Origin: UMGS1002 sp050946195
GTDB taxonomy: Bacteria > Bacillota > Clostridia > Oscillospirales > CAG-272
Assembly: GCA_050946195.1 (NCBI GenBank)
Contig: JBMNUI010000055.1
Coordinates: 1-11,049, forward strand
Direction of reading: 5' to 3'
Length of the DNA stretch: 11,049 nucleotides
The notes beneath the pieces are model-generated. The model searched no databases, was not told where the DNA came from, and saw only the letters and a program-made list of their open reading frames with translations. Within the stretch, counting starts at the first letter, position 1. Every line of letters begins with the position of its first letter. Both the position numbers and the translations under genes were made by a program. Of this stretch, positions 1 through 6,513 are shown piece by piece.

Positions 1-720
1 ACGCGCGAGCGGTATGACGGCAGCGTGCTCGCCTCGATATCCGGCCTGCAAAATGACAGGATAAACATACTCTGCCAGCATGGCGACACAAAGTCGATGC
101 TCTCGCAATATGCCCCGCTCTCACCGCGCGACATAGCCTACAAGGGCTTCACCTACGCCGCGCTCGGACATATCCACGTCCCCCCTGAGCCGGTGACACT
201 CGGGGAAACCACAATTGCCTACCCAGGCTGCCCCGGGGGGCGCAGTTTTGATGAGCCGGGCTTCGGCGGGGCGTTGCTCGTCACCATCGAAGGCAAAAAG
301 GTAAAGATTGAAAATATCAGGTTCGCCGAGCGCAGGTACATGGTCGAGCAGCTCGACATCACCGGCGCCGGGGACGATTCATTTGTCGCCGGGAAGATCC
401 AGGAGCTGATAAAGTCACGGGGATACGGTCCCGAGACCGCGCTGCGGATAATCCTTGTCGGCGAGGTCGCGCTGGGTTACAGGCCAAACACCGAGGCGCT
501 GGCCGCTAACTGCACCGGAGAACTCGACCTGCTCGAGGTCAGGGAGCGCACCCTCCCCTGCTTTGACGCAGGCTATCTCGAGGAAGATCTCTCGCTGCGC
601 GGGGTGTTCTACCGCATGATTGCCGAAAAAATGCATGAGGGCAGCGAGTATGAGCGGCAGGTGGCGGCCGCCGCGCTGCGTTACGGGCTTGCCGCGCTTG
701 ACGGCCGGCCGGTCATTTAA
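1..720 (+). CDS. SbcD/Mre11-like (YhaO-type) metallophosphoesterase, 3' part
   Basis: The reading frame is open from the first base of the window, so the gene starts upstream and only the last 239 codons are seen. Two late motifs of the calcineurin-like phosphoesterase fold are visible: QHGD (His codon at 79-81) and GHIH (His codons at 169-171 and 175-177), which bind the catalytic metal ions in Mre11/SbcD nucleases. The GHIH is followed by the expected AYPGCPGGRSFDE segment, the usual capping region of SbcD and YhaO proteins. The remaining ~130 residues are a charged C-terminal domain of the kind that contacts the ATPase partner. The next gene, 23 bases downstream, is an SbcC/YhaN-like ATPase, so the two probably form one operon and one DNA end-processing complex. 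The N-terminal metal-binding motifs lie outside the window and cannot be checked. Confidence 0.9.
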   Translation, partial: TRERYDGSVLASISGLQNDRINILCQHGDTKSMLSQYAPLSPRDIAYKGFTYAALGHIHVPPEPVTLGETTIAYPGCPGGRSFDEPGFGGALLVTIEGKKVKIENIRFAERRYMVEQLDITGAGDDSFVAGKIQELIKSRGYGPETALRIILVGEVALGYRPNTEALAANCTGELDLLEVRERTLPCFDAGYLEEDLSLRGVFYRMIAEKMHEGSEYERQVAAAALRYGLAALDGRPVI

Positions 721-743
721 GAATACTGGCATGGGGTCTTGAT

Positions 744-3050
744 ATGAAAATCCTTGTCATCGACATTGCCGAATTTGCCGGGCTGAAAAACAAAACCTTC
801 GAGCTCGGCGAGGGCATGAACATAATCGAAGGGCTCAACGAATCGGGGAAATCGACAATTCTGGCATTTATCAAGTTCGTGCTCTACGGCTTCTCGCGCC
901 GCGCCTCGGGCGAGGAGCTGGGCGAGCGCGAGCGCTATGTTAGCTGGACCGGACGGCGTGCGGCCGGAAGCCTCACGGTCTCGGCGCACGGCCGGCGCTG
1001 GCGGGTCGAGCGCGAAGGTATTGTGCAGACGACGCGCGCGGGGCGGGAAAACTATGTCGAGAACATAGTAAAAATTATCGACGCCGATACCGGCGCCGAG
1101 GAAAAAACCGACAAAAGTCCCGGCGAGTTTTTGCTCAGCATCCCGGCCGCGGTATTTTCAAGCACCTGCCATGTCGCGCAGTCAAATCTCGGCGCGATAG
1201 ATTCCGACGTGGTAGGCTCAAGCATAGAGAACCTGCTGTTCTCGGCCGACGAGAAGATTAACGCCGAGCGGGCCGCCGACATTCTCGAAAGGGCCCGCCG
1301 CAGCCTGCTCTACAAAAACGAGCGCGGGGGTCTCATTTATGACCTGCGTGCCGAGCGCAACTCGCTCTACAACCGGCTGACGCAGGCTGCCGCCGCGGTG
1401 CGGGATATCGTCAGAAAAGAAGCACTGGCCTGCGAATACCAACGCGAAGCCGAAGAAATAAAAAAATCGCTCGAGGAGCTTGAGGCCGCTTGGGAGAACA
1501 GCGAAGTTGTCCATGTCCTCCGGCAATTTGACGCGCTTCGGGAGCTTGAAGGCAGGCTGGCCGGGCTCGAGCAGACCCGCCGGGAACTTGAATCCGACTC
1601 GTTCCCCGGCGGTCTTTGCCCCGACAGGCAGTATGCCGCCGCGCTTGACGCCCTCTCCCGCGAGCTTACAGCAGCCGAAGGTTCGCTTATGCGCGCCGAA
1701 GCCGAATTGCTGAAACTCGAGGCGGCCGTCCCGTATGATGAAGAAAAGCTGAAAATCGCCGAATATCTGACGACAAACGCCGCCGGCGGCACCGAAGGGG
1801 CGCTCTGCAGCTACCGGATGCTCAAAAAATCGGCCGCGTCGTCAAAGACCGCCGGGCTGCTTCTTCTGATAGTCGGCAGCGTGGCGGCCGCCGCCGCAGT
1901 GCCGGCAATTATCGCCTCGCTTGTGACGGCGGGTATTATTGCCGCTGCCGCCGGCGCGGCGGCGTTTGCAGGAGGATTTATTGCACTTACACTGAGCGCC
2001 AGACGGCGCCGGGCGCTCTCTGATTATCTCGCTCTGCTCGGTATGAGCACCGACCCCGGCGAGGACAGGCTGGCCGAGCACTTGACAAGCTGTTTTGAGG
2101 CCGTCGAGACCAAGCGCCAATACGACATCGCGCTCGAAGCGCGGCGGGGCGTGGTCGAGGTCTGCCAAAAGAGGCTTGCCGAGCTGCGCGAGGACTGCCG
2201 TGCCGAGCTGGCAAAACTCGGCTTTGAGGACAGCGAAAACCTGACCGGTACGCTCTCGGAGGCCGCCGGGCTGGTCTCGAAATTCTGCTCCGCCCGCGAG
2301 AGTCTTGAAATAAAAATCGAGAACATAAAATCCGAGATTACCTCAAGCCGGGAGTATCTCATGAAATTCGACGAGGCTGCGCTGCGCCGCCGAGCCGAAA
2401 CCCTGCCCGAGGCCGAGCCTATGACCTCCGAGGAATACAAGCGCCGCCGGGCCGAGCTGATGCTGGCGCAAAAGGCGGCCGAGGACAAAAAGAACGAAAT
2501 TGGGCGCCAGCTCATTGCGCTTGAACACACTACCGAGAATCCCCGCCGGCTCACGCTGCAGCTTGAGCAGATTACAAACAGGCTCTCGGAGGCCGAACTG
2601 CAGCACGACGCAATCAGGCTCGCCGAGGAAGCGCTGGCCGAAGCGACCGGACAGCTCCGCCGCTGGGTCACGCCGAGGCTCAAAAACAAAGCCGGCGAGC
2701 TTTTGGAAAAGCTCACCGGCGGCAGATATACGGATATCGGCGTCGGGCAGGATTTGTCGGTCACGATAAATGCCGACGGCTTTACCCGCCCGCTCGCCGC
2801 AATGAGCGGCGGGACGAAGGACGCGGCATACATATCGCTGCGCCTTGCCCTGACAGCCCTGTTCTGCCCGGACGGGGCGCCGCTGCTTATCGACGAAGGG
2901 CTAGCGCAGCTTGACGACATCCGTGCGGCAAACCTGATATCAATGCTCCTGTCGTGGTGCGGGGAGCAGGGCGGCCAGTGCCTGATATTCACCTGCCACC
3001 GGCGCGAAGCGGAGCTTGCGGGCGAGAGGGCAAAGCATATCGTCATATAA
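744..3050 (+). CDS. SbcC/Rad50-like (YhaN-type) AAA ATPase with central membrane spans
   Basis: This 768-residue protein is an SMC-like ATPase that would power the preceding nuclease in DNA end processing. Walker A is GLNESGKST at residues 30-38. A Q-loop glutamine is at about residue 146, the ABC signature MSGGTKD starts at residue 687, and Walker B is PLLIDE with D717 and E718. Between the ATPase halves are two long charged, Glu/Arg/Leu-rich stretches typical of antiparallel coiled coils. The middle, residues 371-417, is strongly hydrophobic and Ala/Gly-rich, long enough for two membrane helices, and ends in ARRRR. There is no CxxC zinc hook as in canonical Rad50/SbcC. Bacillus YhaN, as I recall it, also has central hydrophobic segments, so YhaN is the nearest match, although this protein is shorter. 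The start ATG lies 23 bases after the nuclease stop, with only a weak ribosome binding site (GGGGT), consistent with coupled translation. Confidence 0.9.
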   Translation: MKILVIDIAEFAGLKNKTFELGEGMNIIEGLNESGKSTILAFIKFVLYGFSRRASGEELGERERYVSWTGRRAAGSLTVSAHGRRWRVEREGIVQTTRAGRENYVENIVKIIDADTGAEEKTDKSPGEFLLSIPAAVFSSTCHVAQSNLGAIDSDVVGSSIENLLFSADEKINAERAADILERARRSLLYKNERGGLIYDLRAERNSLYNRLTQAAAAVRDIVRKEALACEYQREAEEIKKSLEELEAAWENSEVVHVLRQFDALRELEGRLAGLEQTRRELESDSFPGGLCPDRQYAAALDALSRELTAAEGSLMRAEAELLKLEAAVPYDEEKLKIAEYLTTNAAGGTEGALCSYRMLKKSAASSKTAGLLLLIVGSVAAAAAVPAIIASLVTAGIIAAAAGAAAFAGGFIALTLSARRRRALSDYLALLGMSTDPGEDRLAEHLTSCFEAVETKRQYDIALEARRGVVEVCQKRLAELREDCRAELAKLGFEDSENLTGTLSEAAGLVSKFCSARESLEIKIENIKSEITSSREYLMKFDEAALRRRAETLPEAEPMTSEEYKRRRAELMLAQKAAEDKKNEIGRQLIALEHTTENPRRLTLQLEQITNRLSEAELQHDAIRLAEEALAEATGQLRRWVTPRLKNKAGELLEKLTGGRYTDIGVGQDLSVTINADGFTRPLAAMSGGTKDAAYISLRLALTALFCPDGAPLLIDEGLAQLDDIRAANLISMLLSWCGEQGGQCLIFTCHRREAELAGERAKHIVI

Positions 3051-3250
3051 GCCTGACTAAGCTTGGTCTGGGTCTTTCGTGGTGTTTATAGTATGGCAAC
3101 CGCCCGGACCGGTGCGCCGTCGGCCCCCGAGCACTTTACCGGCAGCGCGGCAAACGTAAAGAGATTGTCGCCGAGAAGCCCCAAGTTGCAGAGGTTTTCA
3201 AACACAAGAAAACCTCGAAATCAAATCACACAAACCTTGAGGTATTAAAT
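3051..3250 (+). other. 200-base leader between the ATPase and transporter genes
   Basis: No convincing gene is present. No terminator was found after the ATPase stop, so read-through into the transporter gene is possible. A weak promoter candidate is TATAGT at 3087-3092, with only a poor -35 match (TTGGTC at 3063-3068). The frame of the downstream gene is open back to a TAG at 3089-3091 but has no ATG, GTG or TTG before 3251. I compared the leader by eye with TPP, FMN, cobalamin and THF riboswitch consensus elements and found no match. Confidence 0.4.
3191..3216 (+). promoter_or_regulatory. Perfect 9-bp hairpin in leader of ECF transporter gene
   Basis: GAGGTTTTC (3191-3199) and GAAAACCTC (3208-3216) are exact reverse complements with an 8-base AAACACAA loop. 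The hairpin ends 34 bases before the ATG at 3251 and is not followed by a T-run, so it is not a normal terminator. A GAGG ribosome binding site lies at 3239-3242. The left arm also begins with GAGG. It could be a leader attenuator, an mRNA stability element or a protein site. Only the structure is seen, and the role is inferred. Confidence 0.45.
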
Positions 3251-3799
3251 ATGAGACCGGCTGAATTTATGCGCCCCCGCTTGAAAAAACTCACCTATTC
3301 GGCAATGTTCCTTGCCATCGCCCTGCTCCTGCCCCAGATTTTCCACCAGTTCGGGGATTTGGGCAGGGTACTCCTTCCGATGCACCTGCCGGTCCTCCTC
3401 TGCGGCTTTGCCTGCGGCTGGCCGTGGGGGCTTGCGGTCGGCCTGGTCTCCCCGATTATCAGTTCGACCATGTTCGGAATGCCGCCGCTCTTCCCTGTCG
3501 GGGTTGCAATGACCTTCGAGCTTGCCGCATACGGTGCACTGACCGGCCTGCTTCTGAAATTCCTGCCTAAAAAAATCCCGTATATATACGTAAACCTTAT
3601 ACTTTCCATGATTGCCGGGCGGCTGGTCTCGTGCGCGGTTCAGTTCCTTATCGCCGGGCTGCGCAATACCGAATTCAGCTTCTCGGCCTTCTGGAACAGC
3701 ACTATCGCGGTGGCGCTCCCCGGCATTGTCATCCAGATACTTCTCATCCCTCCGCTGGTCATCGCCCTCCGCCGCGCAGGGCTACAGCCGGATAACTAA
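3251..3799 (+). CDS. ECF transporter S component (vitamin-type substrate binder)
   Basis: The 182-residue protein is very hydrophobic, with about five or six membrane segments, matching the size and layout of the substrate-binding S subunits of energy-coupling-factor transporters. Characteristic stretches are the LPMHLPVLLCGF segment, with a conserved-looking His between the first two helices, then CGWPWGLAVGLVSPIIS, GMPPLFPVGVAM and FELAAYGALTGLL. S components of this type bind a vitamin and dock on a shared ATPase/transmembrane module encoded elsewhere; none of the A, A' or T genes is in this window. The substrate cannot be assigned from sequence alone. Similar proteins can be found near pantothenate or folate genes, but nothing here supports either. 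The start at 3251 is chosen because GAGG at 3239-3242 lies 8 bases upstream. A second in-frame ATG lies seven codons later and is possible. Confidence 0.8.
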   Translation: MRPAEFMRPRLKKLTYSAMFLAIALLLPQIFHQFGDLGRVLLPMHLPVLLCGFACGWPWGLAVGLVSPIISSTMFGMPPLFPVGVAMTFELAAYGALTGLLLKFLPKKIPYIYVNLILSMIAGRLVSCAVQFLIAGLRNTEFSFSAFWNSTIAVALPGIVIQILLIPPLVIALRRAGLQPDN

Positions 3800-3800
3800 T

Positions 3801-3846
3801 GTAGGGCTCCGCCCTACCCCCGCTTTTTGATGGGGGTGCTGCACCC
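3801..3846. repeat. Overlapping palindromes (REP-like or terminator cluster)
   Basis: Three hairpins overlap or abut. GTAGGGC (3801-3807) pairs with GCCCTAC (3811-3817) around TCC. ACCCCC (3816-3821) pairs with GGGGGT (3832-3837). GGGTGC (3834-3839) pairs with GCACCC (3841-3846) around a single T. Because they share bases, adjacent pairs are mutually exclusive. The cluster starts one base after the transporter stop and lies between convergent genes, so it may act in transcript termination or 3'-end protection. The first hairpin begins GTAGGGC, as does the palindrome inside the transposase relic at 9075-9096. Confidence 0.6.
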
Positions 3847-3910
3847 GAGCCTCGCCTAAGGAACTTTTTAACAGAATTGTCAAGTGCAAGGATTTATTAT
3901 GGGGCCTGAG

Positions 3911-3938
3911 CGGGGGTTCGGGGGGCCGAGCCCCCGAA
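3911..3938. repeat. GC-rich palindrome, possible bidirectional terminator
   Basis: TTCGGGGG (3917-3924) and CCCCCGAA (3931-3938) are exact reverse complements around a 6-base loop (GCCGAG), preceded by CGGGGG at 3911-3916. It sits just past the stop of the minus-strand CHAP gene, in a position to end that transcript, but the T-tract expected of a rho-independent terminator is absent on both strands. The remaining bases between 3847 and 3949 show no gene. Confidence 0.5.
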
Positions 3939-3949
3939 ACACATCTACT

Positions 3950-6295
3950 TTACCGCTCTTCGCGGACGGGGCGGCGGTGGCGGATGACGGTATATGCGAT
4001 AAAGCCTCCGGCGGCGACTACGACCGATATAATTGAAATTGCCGCTCCCGGCCAGAAACCGGCCTCCTTATCGTCTTCGTCCCCGCCCGGTAGCCCGTCG
4101 GGTGTGAAGCTGAACTTTGCCGTAAAGTTCATATTGCCGATTACCGGAGTTATATCAGGCGTCCATCCCTCGAAGGTATAGACCCCGGTTGAGGAGGTTT
4201 TCACCGGGTTCTCGGGCAGCACTATTTCGTCGCCGTAATGATACTCGGCGGTATGATAAACCGTCCCGTCGTCATTGAAGAAGGTCACCGTATAGGTCCG
4301 CAGAACTCTTTCAAACACCGCGGTATACACCGCGTTGCCCTCGACATTGCCGATCTCCTTATCCCAGCCTGTGAATACATATTCGTACATCAAGTCCGGA
4401 CTCTTGGCGGGGGTGTTCTCCGGCGGGGTGATCGCGTCACCGTAATGGGCGGTGAGCTCGGAGATTACATTCCCGTCGCAGTCGACAAAGGAAATTTTAT
4501 AATTTATGTAAACACAGTCAAAGAGCGCGGTGTAAACGGCGTCCCCGGTTACCTCGGTTATGGCTTTGTCCCAGTGCGAGAAGACATATGTGAAGGTCTT
4601 GTCAGCCGACTTTTTGGGAATCTCGCCGGGCGGGGTCACGCTCGCCCCGTACTCGTACTCGCCGCTCTGCATTATATTGCCGTCGCCGTCGACAAAGCTC
4701 ACTTTGTAGAGCGCAGCACCCTCGGTAAATACCGCGGTATATGACGCGTTGCCGGTGACAGTCCCGGCGACCTCGGAATCCCAGCCGACAAAGGTATAGG
4801 AGTGACCTCCCTCGCGGATGCTTTGCACCTCGGGTATCTCAACCGGATCGCCGTAACGGTATGTCTTCTCGGAGATAATCTCCCCGCCCCAGCCGTAAAA
4901 TGTCACTTTATATTCAATGTAGGTAGTGTTGTATACCGCATACAAATCCATATCCTCAAGCGCAAAGATTGTCGCCCCGGGCTGAATGTCGGCAATACCG
5001 TCGCCGTTGCTGTCCCAGCCGGCAAAGGTGTAATTATACACCATATCGGGGGATCTTACGGGATTCGGGGGTGGCGTCACCTCATATCCTTTGGGGTACA
5101 TACCGCCATCCAGCATGGTGTCGCCGTCGAAAAAGCGCAGAATATGAGCACCTTTTGCCCACACCGCATAAAGCGTGGTGTCGGCGTTTAACGAAAACCG
5201 CCCGCCCGCCGGGTATTCTGCAACTTCGGCATGAGGGTCGGTCGACCAGCCCAGAAAATGATACCCCGCCCTTGTCGGTATTTCTGTGGTCAGCGTGGTA
5301 TCCACACCGTCGGCCTTGGGCTGCGCGGGGATAACTCCCTCCCCCCCGTTGGGGTCAAAATATATTGTGTACCTTGCACTCGGCACATATTGGGCATAGT
5401 CAAGAAATATCCAGCCTTCGCTGTCATTGTAACTGATTTTCCCCCATTTTTCCGAGTTGTCGAGCAGGGTCACCTTCTCGCCGTAATAAAGCTGGCCGAG
5501 AATGCCGTATGAGGTTGAAGGTCCGCGGCGCACGTTGAGCTCTGAGGTATTGATAAAATAGGTGCCGAGCAGATACCCTTGGGACATGCTGAAGTCAATG
5601 GCGCGGGAGGGGTTTGAGGCATATGCCGGCACGCCGTATCCCACTATGTTGGCATCATTCAGGTTGTAATACCGCAGACCGACATTGTCTGTCGAGGTGT
5701 TTCCCTCAATCGTGTAAACCATCCCGTCCTTAACATACCGCACAATACCGACATGGGTCGCCTTAAGCCCCGGGGCCGGGTTGAAGAAAATCAGGTCTCC
5801 GGTCTGGGGAACATATCCGGTTGTCCTTGGCTTGTATGTAGAGTTTTCCTGAAGCCATTCTATGAGTCTGTTGCAGCTTATCTCTTTTTTCAGCACGTCT
5901 GCCGGGACTCCGGCCTGCCGTACGCACCAGGTGGCAAACGAAGCGCACCAGTAATACCCGTAGCTGTATCCGTTGCCCTGGCTGTTGTCGATCTTCCCGT
6001 GAAACCGGTTGTACTCCACGAAGTCGCGTATGCCCGATTTATTCCCGCCGCCCATGTCGGCGTCGCTGTTACCTTCATGATAACCGAGCTGGGTGAGCGC
6101 CACAAGTACCACGTCGGTGCGCTGGTCCCCGGTCAGCTCGAGCGAGCGCAGGTTGGCGTAATACTGGCTTACAAGATATTCGTTTGAGGGATTATGTACA
6201 GGCTCCACGGCACCGGCCGGCAGGAGCAATGTCAGGGCAATGGCCAGCGCCGCTATAGCGACAAAGGCTGCCGCCATATGCTTTATTTGCATCAT
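3950..6295 (-). CDS. Secreted, membrane-anchored CHAP wall hydrolase with SH3 and InlB-like repeats
   Basis: This 781-residue surface protein probably cuts peptidoglycan peptide or amide bonds. Residues 1-30 form a signal peptide. The CHAP/NlpC-like domain spans about 58-225, with catalytic Cys117 in YWCASFATW, His181 in ATHVGIV, and IEGN at 196-199 supplying the likely third residue. A bacterial SH3 domain (LNVRRGPS ... EGWIFLDY) covers about 246-300 and may bind the wall. Six InlB-type (Flg_new) repeats follow: 309-379, 384-456, 461-524, 529-593, 598-662 and 667-728. An acidic linker precedes a membrane helix at about 748-771 and a basic tail (RHRRPVREER); there is no LPXTG. The ATG at 6295 has GGAG at 6307-6310; a second ATG follows directly. 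It is divergent from a glucosaminidase gene with which it likely cooperates. The domain architecture is well supported; the exact bond cut is not. Confidence 0.9.
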   Translation of the reverse strand: MMQIKHMAAAFVAIAALAIALTLLLPAGAVEPVHNPSNEYLVSQYYANLRSLELTGDQRTDVVLVALTQLGYHEGNSDADMGGGNKSGIRDFVEYNRFHGKIDNSQGNGYSYGYYWCASFATWCVRQAGVPADVLKKEISCNRLIEWLQENSTYKPRTTGYVPQTGDLIFFNPAPGLKATHVGIVRYVKDGMVYTIEGNTSTDNVGLRYYNLNDANIVGYGVPAYASNPSRAIDFSMSQGYLLGTYFINTSELNVRRGPSTSYGILGQLYYGEKVTLLDNSEKWGKISYNDSEGWIFLDYAQYVPSARYTIYFDPNGGEGVIPAQPKADGVDTTLTTEIPTRAGYHFLGWSTDPHAEVAEYPAGGRFSLNADTTLYAVWAKGAHILRFFDGDTMLDGGMYPKGYEVTPPPNPVRSPDMVYNYTFAGWDSNGDGIADIQPGATIFALEDMDLYAVYNTTYIEYKVTFYGWGGEIISEKTYRYGDPVEIPEVQSIREGGHSYTFVGWDSEVAGTVTGNASYTAVFTEGAALYKVSFVDGDGNIMQSGEYEYGASVTPPGEIPKKSADKTFTYVFSHWDKAITEVTGDAVYTALFDCVYINYKISFVDCDGNVISELTAHYGDAITPPENTPAKSPDLMYEYVFTGWDKEIGNVEGNAVYTAVFERVLRTYTVTFFNDDGTVYHTAEYHYGDEIVLPENPVKTSSTGVYTFEGWTPDITPVIGNMNFTAKFSFTPDGLPGGDEDDKEAGFWPGAAISIISVVVAAGGFIAYTVIRHRRPVREER
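4112..5371 (-). repeat. Six tandem InlB-type repeats encoded in the CHAP gene
   Basis: Six copies of a ~65-75-residue unit lie head to tail. Each has the pattern of a Y/K-V-x-F opening, a D/N-G turn, a YGD-type turn, a PP or P-x-N-P segment, a YxFxGWD core and a YTAVF-type close. Copies 3 to 6 start about 68-69 residues apart (461, 529, 598, 667), so this stretch looks like tandem duplication of a ~207-base unit. The first copy is the most divergent, ending YAVW rather than YTAVF. Such repeats form small beta-grasp-like domains in many surface proteins and act as spacers or adhesive stalks. Confidence 0.8.
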
Positions 6296-6376
6296 TTTTT
6301 CGGCTTCTCCATATATTGTGATGTTTTATGTGAGTTATACACACATATTGTAAAATTCAGCCGACATCCGGATTAG

Positions 6377-6406
6377 ATTATACCATGCACCCCAAGGATT
6401 TGTAAA
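6377..6406 (-). promoter_or_regulatory. Sigma-A promoter of the CHAP gene
   Basis: Read on the minus strand, TTTACA (6401-6406) is followed after 18 bases by TATAAT (6377-6382), itself preceded by TGG, giving an extended TGnTATAAT box. The predicted start is near 6370, leaving a 5' leader of about 75 bases before the ATG at 6295. That leader holds a weak inverted repeat (TATGTG at 6327-6332 with CACATA at 6342-6347). Confidence 0.7.
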
Positions 6407-6435
6407 TAGTTCAAAGTAAATTTACAGCCTGTATA

Positions 6436-6464
6436 TTGAAACCAAAATTGCCAAATGATATAAT
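6436..6464 (+). promoter_or_regulatory. Sigma-A promoter of the glucosaminidase gene
   Basis: TTGAAA (6436-6441), a 17-base spacer and TATAAT (6459-6464) form a near-consensus promoter. TGA directly before the -10 box makes it an extended TGnTATAAT element. Transcription would start near 6471, about 43 bases before the ATG at 6514. This rules against a TTG start at 6436. Confidence 0.75.
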
Positions 6465-6500
6465 CAACAGGGATATTTTATCCGTGGAACATACAAATTC

Positions 6501-6507
6501 AGGAAGG
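6501..6507 (+). promoter_or_regulatory. Ribosome binding site deciding the glucosaminidase start
   Basis: AGGAAGG lies 6 bases before the ATG at 6514-6516, and the protein starting there begins with a textbook signal peptide. This selects 6514 over the earlier in-frame TTG at 6436. Confidence 0.8.
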
Positions 6508-6513
6508 TCTGAA

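Noticed and set aside
2024..3046. 340-codon minus-strand reading frame
   Set aside because: Its translation is Ser/Arg-rich without domains and lies wholly inside the ATPase gene. It arises from the GC-rich codon use of that gene.
3191..3216. Hairpin as a rho-independent terminator
   Set aside because: No T-rich tract follows, and a gene with a good ribosome site starts 34 bases later.
3063..3248. 61-codon plus-strand reading frame between the ATPase and the transporter
   Set aside because: Its product is rich in Arg, Pro, Ser and Thr with no recognisable domain, and it lacks a ribosome site. It is better read as leader.
3092..3250. N-terminal extension of the ECF S component
   Set aside because: The frame is open back to a TAG at 3089-3091, but contains no start codon before 3251, where a ribosome site is well placed.
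3847..3949. Minus-strand TTGACA (3876-3881) as a promoter
   Set aside because: There is no acceptable -10 box at 16-18 bases downstream.
4238..4744. 168-codon plus-strand frame inside the CHAP gene
   Set aside because: The minus-strand gene over the same bases has clear repeats and a full domain architecture; the plus-strand frame does not.
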